Shown: positions 35,577 through 45,134, counted from the first letter of the stretch. The stretch: 64,000 bases of DNA from Clostridium_AD sp050717515 (GCF_050717515.1 NZ_JBOITL010000007.1:186001-250000); one strand, 5' to 3'. Made by a program: numbers and translations. The notes: generated from the letters alone by a model not told the origin.

Positions 35577-36276
35577 TTCCCTTCACCTCTTTTATTACAG
35601 TATCATCAAAAATATATCCAACACCTCTTTTAGTTTTTATAATATCTTTAATTCCTAGCGCCTTAAATATATTCTTAATTCTAGTTATATTAACTGTTAA
35701 TGTGTTTTCATCAATAAATGTATCCTCGTCCCAGAGTTCTTGAAAAAATGCTGCTCTTTTAATTACCTTTCCAGGGTTTAATAAAAACTTATTAATAATC
35801 TTAAGCTCATTTTTGGTAAGCTCAATAACTCTATCTTTGAAATTAATAGTAAATTTTTTCTCGTCTAAATATAATACTTTTTCTTCAATATACTTATTAG
35901 TGCAAGCATATTCACCATAAGTTCTTCTTAAAACAGCTTTAATCTTTGAATGTAATATTTCTAACTTAAAGGGCTTAGTCACATAATCATCTGCTCCTAA
36001 ATCAATAGCTAAAATCTGATCCTTTTCTCCACTTCTAGCTGAGATTATTATTATTGGGATATTCGATTTACTCCTAACATCCCTACAAACGTAATAGCCA
36101 TCAACATAGGGTAAATTTATATCTAATAATATTAATTTTGGATTTTCTTTACTTATTTCTTCTTCTATATTAATAAAATCGTCTATTATATACACGTAAT
36201 AACCCTTATCTTCTAAATACTCTTTAACTAATTCACATAGTTTAAAATCATCCTCTATTATACAAATCTTATCCAT
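35560..36276 (-). CDS. BceR-like response regulator (OmpR family)
   Basis: A 238-residue regulator: receiver domain with the acidic pair EDD (8-10), phospho-acceptor D52 in LLDINLP and the conserved Lys in TKPF, then a winged-helix domain ending KTKRGVGYIFD. First gene of the regulator-kinase-ATPase-permease order. It should activate its own transporter on peptide stress. GGGGGG lies 3 nt before ATG. Confidence 0.92.
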   Translation of the reverse strand: MDKICIIEDDFKLCELVKEYLEDKGYYVYIIDDFINIEEEISKENPKLILLDINLPYVDGYYVCRDVRSKSNIPIIIISARSGEKDQILAIDLGADDYVTKPFKLEILHSKIKAVLRRTYGEYACTNKYIEEKVLYLDEKKFTINFKDRVIELTKNELKIINKFLLNPGKVIKRAAFFQELWDEDTFIDENTLTVNITRIKNIFKALGIKDIIKTKRGVGYIFDDTVIKEVKGNEEDN

Positions 36277-36651
36277 ATTCCCCCCTAATGCTTGTATATT
36301 TTACAATACTACAGGCAAATTAAAATAAAACTTAACTTTTTAGTTTTTGGGCTGAAGTTGAATACATCAAATAACTCCAAAAGCTTTCCGTTTTTTGTAA
36401 TATTGACTTCATTATACTATAAAATTTAGCATTATATCTTTATTTTTCCTGTAATATTTTTCTTGTTTTATCTATGTTTTAAACTGAAACCCCTACCTCT
36501 AAATCACAGCCCTAACAAAAAAGCTACCAGATATTATCCGATAGCATTTATTCTTATAAGAAATTCACTTGTAGTTTTACTTCATCACCGTTACCTTCCC
36601 AAATAATTGAGTATCTAGCTTGAGTATCTGCATGCTACAAATCTTTCATTT
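36277..36651. other. Intergenic region before the Bce operon
   Basis: Holds the Bce operon promoter (not precisely placed), the terminator at 36516-36546 and a 25-codon minus-strand relic at 36554-36631 (HADTQARYSIIWEGNGDEVK, then LQVNFL and stop) that lacks a start and that I do not recognise. Confidence 0.5.
36516..36546 (-). terminator. Terminator of the protease operon (GCTATC hairpin, copy 4)
   Basis: On the minus strand GCTATC pairs with GGTAGC around an 11-nt loop and runs into TTTTTT. It follows the protease gene by about 105 nt and shares the GATATTATCCGATAGC block with copy 2. Confidence 0.75.
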
Positions 36652-38028
36652 CTAAAATTCATTAAGTAACAAAACAAGTTCGCTACTTGGAACAGCTAGA
36701 TTGAGGTTTTGTCCTTCTAAATATCCAGCAGTTGTAATCCCTACCAAGTAACCATACTTATCTAGTAAAGCTCCACCAGAACTTCCAGGAGAAATAGGTG
36801 CAGTAATTTGAATAAATTTTCTTTCATCAATGTTTCTAAAACCTGCAACTATTCCATCAGAAATAGTGTTCATAAGTCCAAGTGGACTTCCGATAGCCAC
36901 TATTTGTTGACCTCTATTTAATGTATCCTTGTCTTTAATAGGTATAGGCACAGTTTTGCAATCTATCTTTAATAGTGCAAGGTCGCAATTTTCATTTACT
37001 TTAATTAGCCTTGCAAAAATAGATTCATTCGCGTCATTTTCAAATATTATTCCAAAGCTGCTACCCTCTCTAACTACATGAAAGTTGGTAGCGATTGTTC
37101 CCTCTCCATCGATTACAACACCTGATCCATTACCACAAGTAACTAGGTTATCATCATAAATTTTAATCATTACTACACTAGAAGATAGCTTGGCTAGTTC
37201 TTCATAGCTTTTATCATTTTTCACTTCAGGTACTATAGCTATAGTTTGAATTTTGGGAATCTGAGGAATCTGCCTTTTAATGACTTCCTTGGAAGCAATA
37301 GTTTTAGGGAAATCAATTATATTAATTTTTTTATCATATTCAATTAATTTCGAATAAATATTTTTGGGATCTATTCTAAAAAATTCTTTATCTTCCGTTG
37401 GATTAATGTATAATACATCGCATCCAATCATTGAAAGATATATTAAAAAGTATACTTCATTTCTTTTTATAGGTCCATAATAAATAAACTTTGGTATTTC
37501 ATTGGTAATTTTTCCACTAGGAAATACATTGTTAAAGTACGTGTCTATCCATTTAATCATTAATATTCCAAAATTTTTTCTTATAGTTTCATTTATGTTT
37601 TTCTCTGTAGAGTCAAAGATACTTAGAATGGTGGCAAATTTCTTTTTAGCAGACCAATTTAAATTTCTATTCCACTTCATCTCGTTTAAACTACTCTCAC
37701 TTCTATAAGTACTTTTATCCCATATCAAATATTCCAACCAAAGTTTATTGGCTATTTCTATTTCTTCTTTTGAAAAATTCTTATTTAAGCTATTTGTCAT
37801 TTTAATATAAGTAGACGAAGACTTTTTTAATTTATCCTGCAATTCTATTAATTTTTCAAGATAGCTTTCTTTATTATTCTCAATTCCTATATATCTGTAA
37901 AAATAGATTGGTATTCCACTTGGTTTTTTAAGAAGTTTATTTCTCTGATCTTGTAATTTTAATATATCTTCAAAAGGATCTAAGCTATCCAAAAGAACAA
38001 TTTTTTTAGATTTTTCAGTTATTATCAA
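36652..38028 (-). CDS. YceG-like domain fused to a trypsin-like (HtrA-type) serine protease
   Basis: About 458 residues in two parts. The N-terminal 250 resemble the YceG family of tellurite/stress gene clusters (IPKFIYYGPIKRNE, MIGCDVLYINPTEDKEF). The C-terminal 180 are a trypsin-fold protease with H317 in TNFHVV, D349 in CDLALLKI and S417 in PGSSGG. No signal peptide, membrane helix or PDZ domain is present, so it appears cytosolic. The start is uncertain; TTG 38028 is 5 nt after AGGTGG, while GTG 38037 overlaps that SD. It follows the zinc-ribbon gene by 30 nt, so both form an operon. Confidence 0.78.
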   Translation of the reverse strand: MIITEKSKKIVLLDSLDPFEDILKLQDQRNKLLKKPSGIPIYFYRYIGIENNKESYLEKLIELQDKLKKSSSTYIKMTNSLNKNFSKEEIEIANKLWLEYLIWDKSTYRSESSLNEMKWNRNLNWSAKKKFATILSIFDSTEKNINETIRKNFGILMIKWIDTYFNNVFPSGKITNEIPKFIYYGPIKRNEVYFLIYLSMIGCDVLYINPTEDKEFFRIDPKNIYSKLIEYDKKINIIDFPKTIASKEVIKRQIPQIPKIQTIAIVPEVKNDKSYEELAKLSSSVVMIKIYDDNLVTCGNGSGVVIDGEGTIATNFHVVREGSSFGIIFENDANESIFARLIKVNENCDLALLKIDCKTVPIPIKDKDTLNRGQQIVAIGSPLGLMNTISDGIVAGFRNIDERKFIQITAPISPGSSGGALLDKYGYLVGITTAGYLEGQNLNLAVPSSELVLLLNEF

Positions 38029-38058
38029 CAATACCACCTCAAAATATAAAGTATAAGT

Positions 38059-38676
38059 TTACTTCCACAAACTTTTTTTATAATTATTTACTGAAATATC
38101 AACAGATTGATATTTTTTATTTATGTGGTGCTTAATTTCAAACTCTTTAGACTCCCCAGGCTGTATCTTTCGATCCCACTTAGTAAAATCAGAATCTAAA
38201 ACATTTTTATTTAAATCATTATATTTTATATTAACCTCAAAATATTTTATAGCTTTTTTTCCAATGTTTTTAACACTACCCCGCAAGTAGGTATAATTAT
38301 CTTCAGTTACCCATGTCCATCCATCAATAATTACTAGTTCTTTTGAATGAATATTTTTGAGATTTTTTTTCATTAATCCTTTTATTTTTTTAGATACTTC
38401 AATATTTTTCAAGTGAACATTTCCTAAAAATTTCTTCATTAATTTATGTGACTCTTTTGCTTTTTTAGATACTTGAATCTTGCTTAAATTAATAATTTCG
38501 GAAAATTTCTTCATTAATTTACGTGACATTTTTGTTTTTTTAGGTAATTCAATCTTCATTGTTAATTGTTGGCTTTCAATTAAATATGTATCACTAATAC
38601 CTCTAAGATCTTGTCCACATTTACTACAAAATGAAGTTTCTTCTGGTAATTCGGACCCACAATTTTTGCAATTCAT
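38059..38676 (-). CDS. Zinc-ribbon protein with basic repeats and a C-terminal beta domain
   Basis: A 205-residue protein. Residues 1-24 are a zinc ribbon (CKNCG ... CSKCG). Residues about 45-115 contain three Lys-rich repeats built on KLMKKF and KKNLKNIH. The C-terminal 85 residues (YLRGSVKNIGKKAIKYFEVN) look like an FxLYD-type beta-sandwich. No membrane segment. Function unknown; it probably works with the co-transcribed protease. GGAGG precedes the ATG by 8 nt. Confidence 0.65.
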   Translation of the reverse strand: MNCKNCGSELPEETSFCSKCGQDLRGISDTYLIESQQLTMKIELPKKTKMSRKLMKKFSEIINLSKIQVSKKAKESHKLMKKFLGNVHLKNIEVSKKIKGLMKKNLKNIHSKELVIIDGWTWVTEDNYTYLRGSVKNIGKKAIKYFEVNIKYNDLNKNVLDSDFTKWDRKIQPGESKEFEIKHHINKKYQSVDISVNNYKKSLWK

Positions 38677-38931
38677 ATTTTAATCCTCCGTTTTATCTTC
38701 TGTATTATTAGCAATAATTTTTGTTCAAATTTGTATAGTTACTATACCTATTTGCTGAAACAACTACTAATGTGACTATATTTTTTCATCAATTTATTCA
38801 CATTAATATTTTTATTATGCTAAATTAATATCTATTTGAAAAATCAACTAAATACCCTTTACTATTGTACTGGCATTTTGAAAATATAACAACCCTAGAG
38901 GAAATCACTGATATTTAAATTTGGAACAAAC
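38677..38931. other. Promoter region of the zinc-ribbon/protease operon
   Basis: An AT-rich gap of about 255 bp before the malic enzyme terminator. No further gene or conserved site is visible. Confidence 0.4.
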
Positions 38932-38973
38932 AAAAAAACAACCTAAATTACAAAGTTCGTAATTTAGGTTGTT
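38932..38973 (-). terminator. Terminator of the malic enzyme gene
   Basis: A perfect 15-bp stem (AACAACCTAAATTAC with its complement) and 7-nt loop, followed on the minus strand by a run of T (complement of A 38932-38938), 48 nt past the stop. Confidence 0.9.
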
Positions 38974-39020
38974 AATCAATTATTTAAACACAAATATTTA
39001 TTCGCATTTACGAAGATTTT

Positions 39021-40193
39021 CTATATTCTTGCAACTCCTGTTTCCCTTGCTGCTTTTGAAATTGCTTGTGCCACTTTTTTTGCTACCCCTCTGTCAAGAG
39101 CACTAGGAATCACATTATTTTCGTTTAATTCATCATCTTTTATATAATTCGCAATAGCATAGGCTGCTGCAAGCTTCATTTCTTCATTTATTTCTCTTGC
39201 TCTCACATCTAAAGCACCTCTAAATAATCCAGGAAATACAAGCACATTATTCACTTGATTAGGGAAGTCAGAACGTCCTGATCCGCATACCTTCGCACCT
39301 GCTTTTTTAGCATCATCTGGCATAATTTCTGGAGTTGGGTTTGCCATTGCAAAGACTATAGGATCACTATTCATAGACTTAACCATTTCAGAGGTTACAA
39401 TGCCAGGAGCTGAAACTCCTATAAATGCATCTGCACCTACAAAAGCATCACTTAAGCTTCCTTTTAGGTTATTGGGGTTTGTTATTTCTGCAAGGGCAGT
39501 TTTTGCATCATCAATTTTCTCCATACCTCTATAAAGAATTCCTACCTTATCACAGGCAATTAAATTTTTCACACCTGAGGAAATTAAAAGTTTAGCAATA
39601 GCAGTACCAGCTGAACCAGCACCATTTACAACAACTTTTAAGTCTTTAAGTTCCTTATTAACCACCTTGGAAGCATTTATTAGGCCTGCAAGAACTACTA
39701 TTGCTGTTCCATGTTGATCATCGTGAAATACTGGTATATCTAGTATTTTTTTAAGCTTTTCTTCTATTTCAAAGCATCTTGGAGCACTAATGTCTTCTAA
39801 GTTTATTCCACCAAACCCTGGTGAGATAAGTTGTATTGTGCGAACAATTTCATTTACGTCTTTTGTGTCTAAGCAAATTGGAAATGCATCTACGTTACCA
39901 AACTCTTTAAACAATATAGCCTTACCTTCCATAACAGGAAGTCCTGCTTTGGGTCCTATATCTCCAAGTCCTAAAATAGCAGTTCCATCTGTAACCACCG
40001 CAACCATATTCCCCTTAGCAGTATATTTGTATACATTTTCTTCGTTTTCATATATCTTTCTGCAAGGCTCTGCAACACCAGGTGTATATGTAAGGCTCAA
40101 ATCATCTTTTGTTTCAATTTTCACTTTTGATGTTACCTCAATTTTACCTAAATGCTTTTCATGTAGTTTTAAACTTTCTTCAAAATAATTCAT
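39021..40193 (-). CDS. NAD(P)-dependent malic enzyme
   Basis: A 390-residue short-form malic enzyme that decarboxylates malate to pyruvate. The N-terminal domain has YTPGVAEPC and KGNMVAVVTDGTAILGLGDIG; the metal site is in FGGINLEDISAPRCFEIE and HDDQHGTA; the NAD-binding part has VVNGAGSAGTAIA. No phosphotransacetylase extension is present. It stands divergent to aspartase: aspartate to fumarate, then malate to pyruvate would be a coherent route if a fumarase is elsewhere. GGGGAGA precedes the ATG. Confidence 0.93.
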   Translation of the reverse strand: MNYFEESLKLHEKHLGKIEVTSKVKIETKDDLSLTYTPGVAEPCRKIYENEENVYKYTAKGNMVAVVTDGTAILGLGDIGPKAGLPVMEGKAILFKEFGNVDAFPICLDTKDVNEIVRTIQLISPGFGGINLEDISAPRCFEIEEKLKKILDIPVFHDDQHGTAIVVLAGLINASKVVNKELKDLKVVVNGAGSAGTAIAKLLISSGVKNLIACDKVGILYRGMEKIDDAKTALAEITNPNNLKGSLSDAFVGADAFIGVSAPGIVTSEMVKSMNSDPIVFAMANPTPEIMPDDAKKAGAKVCGSGRSDFPNQVNNVLVFPGLFRGALDVRAREINEEMKLAAAYAIANYIKDDELNENNVIPSALDRGVAKKVAQAISKAARETGVARI

Positions 40194-40557
40194 TTAATAT
40201 CTCTCCCCTTTGTTATTTTTTTGTACTCTTTAAATTATAAATGAATGGATCTATCTTATATGTTTATTATGGGTTCAAAATAAATATTAAGCTAAACTTA
40301 ACAGTTTTCTTTCATTATTTATAATATTCACAATATTCTTATTATTTAAGTATACTTAGCGTTTCTTGTTATAGATTGCAAATTATTTTACATGTATAGC
40401 TTTAAAAGCACCATTTATCAAGTAGTTCAATGAAAAATTTTAAATCTAATTTAGTTATAACACATATTGTTCATACTATCAACAACTGTTAGAAATTTGA
40501 CTAAATTTGTTTTAAAGGGTATTATTAGTATAATATCATAAATAAGGAGGCGTCATT
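40194..40557. other. Divergent intergenic region between malic enzyme and aspartase
   Basis: A 364-bp AT-rich region that must hold both promoters. Only the aspartase promoter can be placed (40507-40534). No riboswitch or gene is seen. Confidence 0.5.
40507..40534 (+). promoter_or_regulatory. Probable sigma-A promoter of aspartase
   Basis: TTGTTT (40507-40512) and TATAAT (40529-40534) with a 16-bp spacer, 23 nt before the start codon; the SD AAGGAGG lies between. Confidence 0.6.
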
Positions 40558-41985
40558 ATGAATGAAAACATTCAGAATTTCAGAATAGAAAATGATTCTG
40601 TAGGCTCTAAAAATGTACCTATAGACGCATATTACGGAGTTCAATCATTAAGAGCATCAGAAAACTTTAACATTACAGGTAGAAGAATGCACAAGGATTT
40701 AATCATTAGCCTTGCCCAAGTAAAAAAAGGGACAGCCATTGCTAATAATGAAGCTGGTTTAATGAGTAAAAATATAAGAGATGCAATAGTACAAGCATGT
40801 GATGAAATAATAGCTGGTAAACTTCATGATGAATTTATAATTGATCCCATTCAAGGTGGAGCTGGTACCTCTGGTAATATGAATGCTAATGAAGTAATTG
40901 CTAATAGAGCAAATGAAATATTAGGTGGTAAATTGGGTGTGTATGATAAAGTTCATCCAAATGATCATGTAAACATGGGCCAATCTACAAATGATGTATT
41001 CCCAACAGCAGGCAAGATGACAGCTCTAAAACTTATTCCAAGAACTTTAGAGGAGTTAAGAAGCTTGTATGATGTACTTATTGATAAGTCCAAAGAATTT
41101 GATGATGTTATTAAAATGGGAAGAACTCAAATGCAAGATGCTGTACCTATTAGATTAGGACAAGAATTTCATGCATATAGTTCAGTAATAAAAAGAAATA
41201 TTGCTAGGCTAGAAAAAGCTAGCGAAGGTCTAAAGACTGTAAATATGGGAGCTTCTGCTATAGGAACAGGAATAAATGTAGATACAGAGTATTTTAAAAA
41301 GATTGTACCCGCAATTAATAAGGTTATTAATCTAGATTTACGTCAAGCAGAAGATTTAGTAGACGGCACGCAAAATCTAGATGTTTTTATAGATGTTTCA
41401 TCTGCGCTTAAAACTTGTGCAGTAAGTCTATCCAAAATATCAAATGACTTAAGATTAATGTCCTCTGGTCCAAGAACGGGATTTGGAGAAATCAATCTTC
41501 CAGCAAAACAAAATGGTTCTTCAATAATGCCAGGAAAGATAAATCCTGTAATTCCAGAAGTTATGAGTCAGGTATCTTTCAACATTATAGGAAATGATAT
41601 TACCATAACTATGGCAGCAGAAGCCGGGCAATTAGAACTAAATGCATTTGAACCTGTTATATTCTACAACTTGTATGAATCAATAGAAACACTAGCTAAT
41701 GGAGTTAATACCCTTCGTGAAAATTGTATTGTAGGTATCACTGCTAATAGAAAAAGATGTAAATCATTAGTAGATAATAGTGTAGGTATAATTACAGCAA
41801 TAGTTCCTCATGTAGGCTATAAGACTGCTGCTAAAATTGCTGATAGAGCTATTGTAACGGGCGAACCTGTAAGAGAACTGGTACTTAAAGAAAATATTCT
41901 AACGAAATTAGAACTTAATGAAATACTAGATACCATAGCAATGACCGAACCAGGAATAGCAGCAAAACATTTATTAGCCATATAA
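40558..41985 (+). CDS. aspA: Aspartate ammonia-lyase
   Basis: A 475-residue member of the fumarase/aspartase superfamily, converting aspartate to fumarate and ammonia. The signature GSSIMPGKINP is present, as are GAGTSGNMNANEV, NDHVNMGQSTNDVFPT and the aspartase-like EAGQLELNAFEPV. Overall phrasing (RIENDSVGSKNVPIDAYYGV, MGRTQMQDAVPIRLGQEF, ITANRKRC) fits aspartase better than class II fumarase. GGAGG stands 7 nt before ATG. Single-gene unit with its own promoter. Confidence 0.9.
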   Translation: MNENIQNFRIENDSVGSKNVPIDAYYGVQSLRASENFNITGRRMHKDLIISLAQVKKGTAIANNEAGLMSKNIRDAIVQACDEIIAGKLHDEFIIDPIQGGAGTSGNMNANEVIANRANEILGGKLGVYDKVHPNDHVNMGQSTNDVFPTAGKMTALKLIPRTLEELRSLYDVLIDKSKEFDDVIKMGRTQMQDAVPIRLGQEFHAYSSVIKRNIARLEKASEGLKTVNMGASAIGTGINVDTEYFKKIVPAINKVINLDLRQAEDLVDGTQNLDVFIDVSSALKTCAVSLSKISNDLRLMSSGPRTGFGEINLPAKQNGSSIMPGKINPVIPEVMSQVSFNIIGNDITITMAAEAGQLELNAFEPVIFYNLYESIETLANGVNTLRENCIVGITANRKRCKSLVDNSVGIITAIVPHVGYKTAAKIADRAIVTGEPVRELVLKENILTKLELNEILDTIAMTEPGIAAKHLLAI

Positions 41986-42018
41986 TTATATGAATTTTTT
42001 TATTAATTTAGTGTAAAT

Positions 42019-42070
42019 AATAGCAATAGCAATAACAACAGCAGTAGCTGTTGTTATTGCTATTGCTATT
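42019..42070. terminator. 24-bp perfect hairpin between aspA and the pilus operon
   Basis: A perfect 24-bp stem with a 4-nt loop, built from repeated CAATAG/CAATAA units ending in CAACAGC. It lies between two converging transcription units and can serve both as a terminator, although neither side has a long T run. Confidence 0.7.
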
Positions 42071-42106
42071 ATTCTTAGGTTAGTTTATGTGTTAACCGTT
42101 ATTTTA

Positions 42107-43450
42107 TCACTTATCTGTATAGCGAATGTAATTTCTAATAACCGAAATATCACCTTTTTCTTTTAGTATTTTAACTCTCGGTTTAATTTTATCATCATCT
42201 AAAATATTCACAATAATACTTTTATCAGTACCATTAGTAATTTTAATATTTGCTCCCGATAAATCTGAAGCTAAACCTCTTTTCTGCGAAAAAATATCTA
42301 AAATTATATTTTTTCCATTAGGTACAAATTTAGTAGAATTACTGAAATCTTTAGGATACGTTTCTCCACTTGTTTTATATTTATAAAAATACTTATCCCC
42401 AATCTTTGTAAAATACAACTCTACTTTCTCTATTCCTGCATTGTCTGCATAAATATATGATTGTTTTGACTCATCTTTTGCCTTTTCAATTGTTACAGTA
42501 TGCAAATCAGATGTTTTAGGTTTTGTATTCAAAATAAAGTCACTTTTTATTTCATTGCCATGGGCAACTTCTTTACTTACTTCTTTATTTACTTCGTCAG
42601 TAATTTCACTATTTACTTGATTTTTTTTTTCTTTATTTGTTATTACCCCCTTGTTAACTTGTAATGAAGAGGATGAGCCAAGAAAAGGATTTCCATTTCC
42701 GCTAGGCTTTTTATAATCCCAAACAAAATAATCATTATCATCAAGCTTAGGAATACCATAAAAGTCTAATATAATAGTTCCTGATACATCACTGCCCTCA
42801 GCTCCAGTTAGGTTTATATTATTTATAATTATCTTTTTATCATAATCCTCTACTTGCTCTATAAAACTTATAAATTCATCATACATACCCTTAAATTTAA
42901 ATGCAACTTGCATTTTATATGCATCAATAGACATTGAATTTTTAGTCTGCGTGCTAACTTTACTATTATTTGTTTTTTCTTTTTTGCTTTTATCATCTTT
43001 TGCAGCATCACCATTAAAGGCACTTACTAACTTGTCTAATTCATTGGTAGCATCTTTGCTTTTTTCTTCAATTTTCGCAGTTTTGCTGGTAACTACTGGG
43101 GTATTTTCATTTCCTACTCCCGAGAAACCTAGTACATCTGCTTGAAGTTTGCTAACATTAATCATTTTATCTAAAACTACTATAATTTTTTCCTGCTCTA
43201 TTGAAGGAAACAGAGTATCTGTTTCCTTTAATATTTTAGTTTTTAATGTTGTATACTGTCCTTTTCTTTTATCTTTTGCTGCAATTTTCACTTTATCCCG
43301 CTCCCATTTTTGTGAAAGCGTATCTCTACTGACTTTTAATTCAGCTATCTTCTGAACTTGCTTTGCGTAAATAAAATTATAAAAACTATAACATAATATC
43401 ATTATTAATAAAGCTCCTAGCAATACTTGTTCCCTTTTAGTTACCTTCAT
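42107..43450 (-). CDS. PilO-like type IV pilus assembly protein
   Basis: About 447 residues: N-terminal membrane helix (LLGALLIMILCYSFYNFIYA), a coiled-coil region, then a PilO-like domain, with a low-complexity Lys/Asn/Ser linker (about 145-180) and a C-terminal extension of some 180 residues. It is longer than usual PilO. PilM-PilN-PilO form the inner-membrane alignment complex of the pilus machine. Position behind pilN with a short overlap supports the call. ATG 43450 is preferred to the upstream TTG; its SD is weak. Confidence 0.7.
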   Translation of the reverse strand: MKVTKREQVLLGALLIMILCYSFYNFIYAKQVQKIAELKVSRDTLSQKWERDKVKIAAKDKRKGQYTTLKTKILKETDTLFPSIEQEKIIVVLDKMINVSKLQADVLGFSGVGNENTPVVTSKTAKIEEKSKDATNELDKLVSAFNGDAAKDDKSKKEKTNNSKVSTQTKNSMSIDAYKMQVAFKFKGMYDEFISFIEQVEDYDKKIIINNINLTGAEGSDVSGTIILDFYGIPKLDDNDYFVWDYKKPSGNGNPFLGSSSSLQVNKGVITNKEKKNQVNSEITDEVNKEVSKEVAHGNEIKSDFILNTKPKTSDLHTVTIEKAKDESKQSYIYADNAGIEKVELYFTKIGDKYFYKYKTSGETYPKDFSNSTKFVPNGKNIILDIFSQKRGLASDLSGANIKITNGTDKSIIVNILDDDKIKPRVKILKEKGDISVIRNYIRYTDK

Positions 43451-44009
43451 AATTATCAACGTCCTTTAAAGTACAATTTACAACGAAAACAAGTTTTTCA
43501 TTTTCTGCAGATGAGGTCGTTATGTTAGCAATATGAACTTCTTTTACAATATCTAAGTTTCTTAAAGTTCGTTCAAATACTGCTATTGTTTCTCTATCTT
43601 TTCCTTGAGCTTCAAGTTGCACTCCACTTGCATCCAAAGCCATGACTTTAAAGTACACACCTTCAGGAACGCAGGAATTAATTTTGTTTATAACTTTACT
43701 ACCTACAAAATCATTATTATTTATGACCTTACTAATATTTGCCACTTTGCTATAGTATTGATCCATTATAGCTAACTTTTTTTCTTCATCAACTATTTCT
43801 TTTAACTTAACAATATTTTGTTTTGAATTTAAATTTTGCTGTATATCCACTATTTCTGAATTTAATTTACTTATGTTAAAATAATTAAAAGCATATGTAA
43901 AAATAATCAATAACACTAAACCAGAAGATAAAATAGCAGCATATAAATATTCTTTTTTAAAATCTTTTCTACTTCCCGTATAGGGAGCAAAAAAGTTAAA
44001 ATCCTTCAT
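43437..44009 (-). CDS. pilN: PilN-like type IV pilus assembly protein
   Basis: About 190 residues with a short cytoplasmic N-terminus (MKDFNFFAPY, the part that in PilN binds PilM), one helix (AAILSSGLVLLIIFTYAF), a coiled coil and a ferredoxin-like C-terminal domain (GVYFKVMALDASGVQLEAQG). Start ATG 44009 behind AGGTGG, just after the pilM stop. It overlaps the PilO gene by 14 nt. Confidence 0.82.
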   Translation of the reverse strand: MKDFNFFAPYTGSRKDFKKEYLYAAILSSGLVLLIIFTYAFNYFNISKLNSEIVDIQQNLNSKQNIVKLKEIVDEEKKLAIMDQYYSKVANISKVINNNDFVGSKVINKINSCVPEGVYFKVMALDASGVQLEAQGKDRETIAVFERTLRNLDIVKEVHIANITTSSAENEKLVFVVNCTLKDVDNYEGN

Positions 44010-44018
44010 AATTTCCAC

Positions 44019-45134
44019 CTACCTCAGTCTTATTATTGCTCCTATAGCGTTTAAATATTTGCTTAATTCTGTATCCATTTTAGATGGTTCTACTTTAAAT
44101 ATGTCAAATTTAGATGGTTCTGCCTTAGATTCATTTATTTTAGAGCAGTTTACATTACTTAAGCTCTGTATTTGGGTAACAGGTAAGTTCAATGCCTCTT
44201 TTATAAAGGTTTCTATACCTTTAATATTTGAACTTCCTCCACAAATATATATTTTATCAACTTTATTTCCTTGTTCTTTATTTTTATAATAATTAAGCAA
44301 TTTTTCTATTTCGTTAACCCAATTTCTTACTTGTGCTTTTACAATATCATTTATGGTTGAACTATGCATATCACTTAAAGATTCACTTTCTAAATTACAA
44401 CCTTCAATCTTTTGCTGCTCTGCTTCTTCTTCTGATATAGAAAATTGCTTAGCAATATTTATATCTATATGGGAGCCGCCATAAGTAATAATTCTAGTAA
44501 ACTGGACATTTCCTTCCGTAATAATATTTACATTTATGAAATCATATCCTAAATCTATAACTGCAACCGTATCTTCTAAACTGTAATTTTCATCGTTAAC
44601 TTTTATATCGTAAGTAAATAACTTATTAATACTATTTGAACTAATATCTAATGCTACTGCATTGCCCTTTAATTCCTTTACTAAATTATAATATCCCTCT
44701 GCCATGATTTTAGGATATACTACTACTGTAATTTTTGCCTGCTTTACGTTTTCCTCTTCAAACTCTTCTAATATTTTATATTGCATTATATAATCATCAA
44801 ACTTAATTGGTAAATATCTTTCCATCTGAAACTTTATTATAGAATCCATATCTTCCTTTTTAGCTACTGGGATTTCTATATCTCTAGTTATAACTGACGT
44901 GCCTTTTGTAGTAATAATAATATTTTTACATTTTATATTTTCTTCTTGCAGCACATCTAAAATTTCATTTTTAAATTTAGTTATATCCAAAATGTTTCCA
45001 TCACTATAACACCCTATTGGAGTAATCATAGTAATTGCTTTTTCTATAATTACACTCTTTTTACTTTGAGTTCCTAGAACTATTTTTGTATTTTTCGAAC
45101 CTATATCTAAGGATAAGACTTTTGAGTTAAACAT
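44019..45134 (-). CDS. pilM: Type IV pilus assembly ATPase-fold protein PilM
   Basis: A 371-residue actin/FtsA-fold protein. Phosphate-1 loop LSLDIGSKNTKIV, phosphate-2 region VIDLGYDFINV and the adenosine motif YICGGSSNIKGI are all visible. It is cytosolic and binds the N-terminus of PilN. About 35 extra residues near the C-terminus contain a degenerate repeat (KAEPSKFDIF, KVEPSKMDTE). A damaged copy of an internal part of this gene lies at 48950-49078. Confidence 0.9.
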   Translation of the reverse strand: MFNSKVLSLDIGSKNTKIVLGTQSKKSVIIEKAITMITPIGCYSDGNILDITKFKNEILDVLQEENIKCKNIIITTKGTSVITRDIEIPVAKKEDMDSIIKFQMERYLPIKFDDYIMQYKILEEFEEENVKQAKITVVVYPKIMAEGYYNLVKELKGNAVALDISSNSINKLFTYDIKVNDENYSLEDTVAVIDLGYDFINVNIITEGNVQFTRIITYGGSHIDINIAKQFSISEEEAEQQKIEGCNLESESLSDMHSSTINDIVKAQVRNWVNEIEKLLNYYKNKEQGNKVDKIYICGGSSNIKGIETFIKEALNLPVTQIQSLSNVNCSKINESKAEPSKFDIFKVEPSKMDTELSKYLNAIGAIIRLR

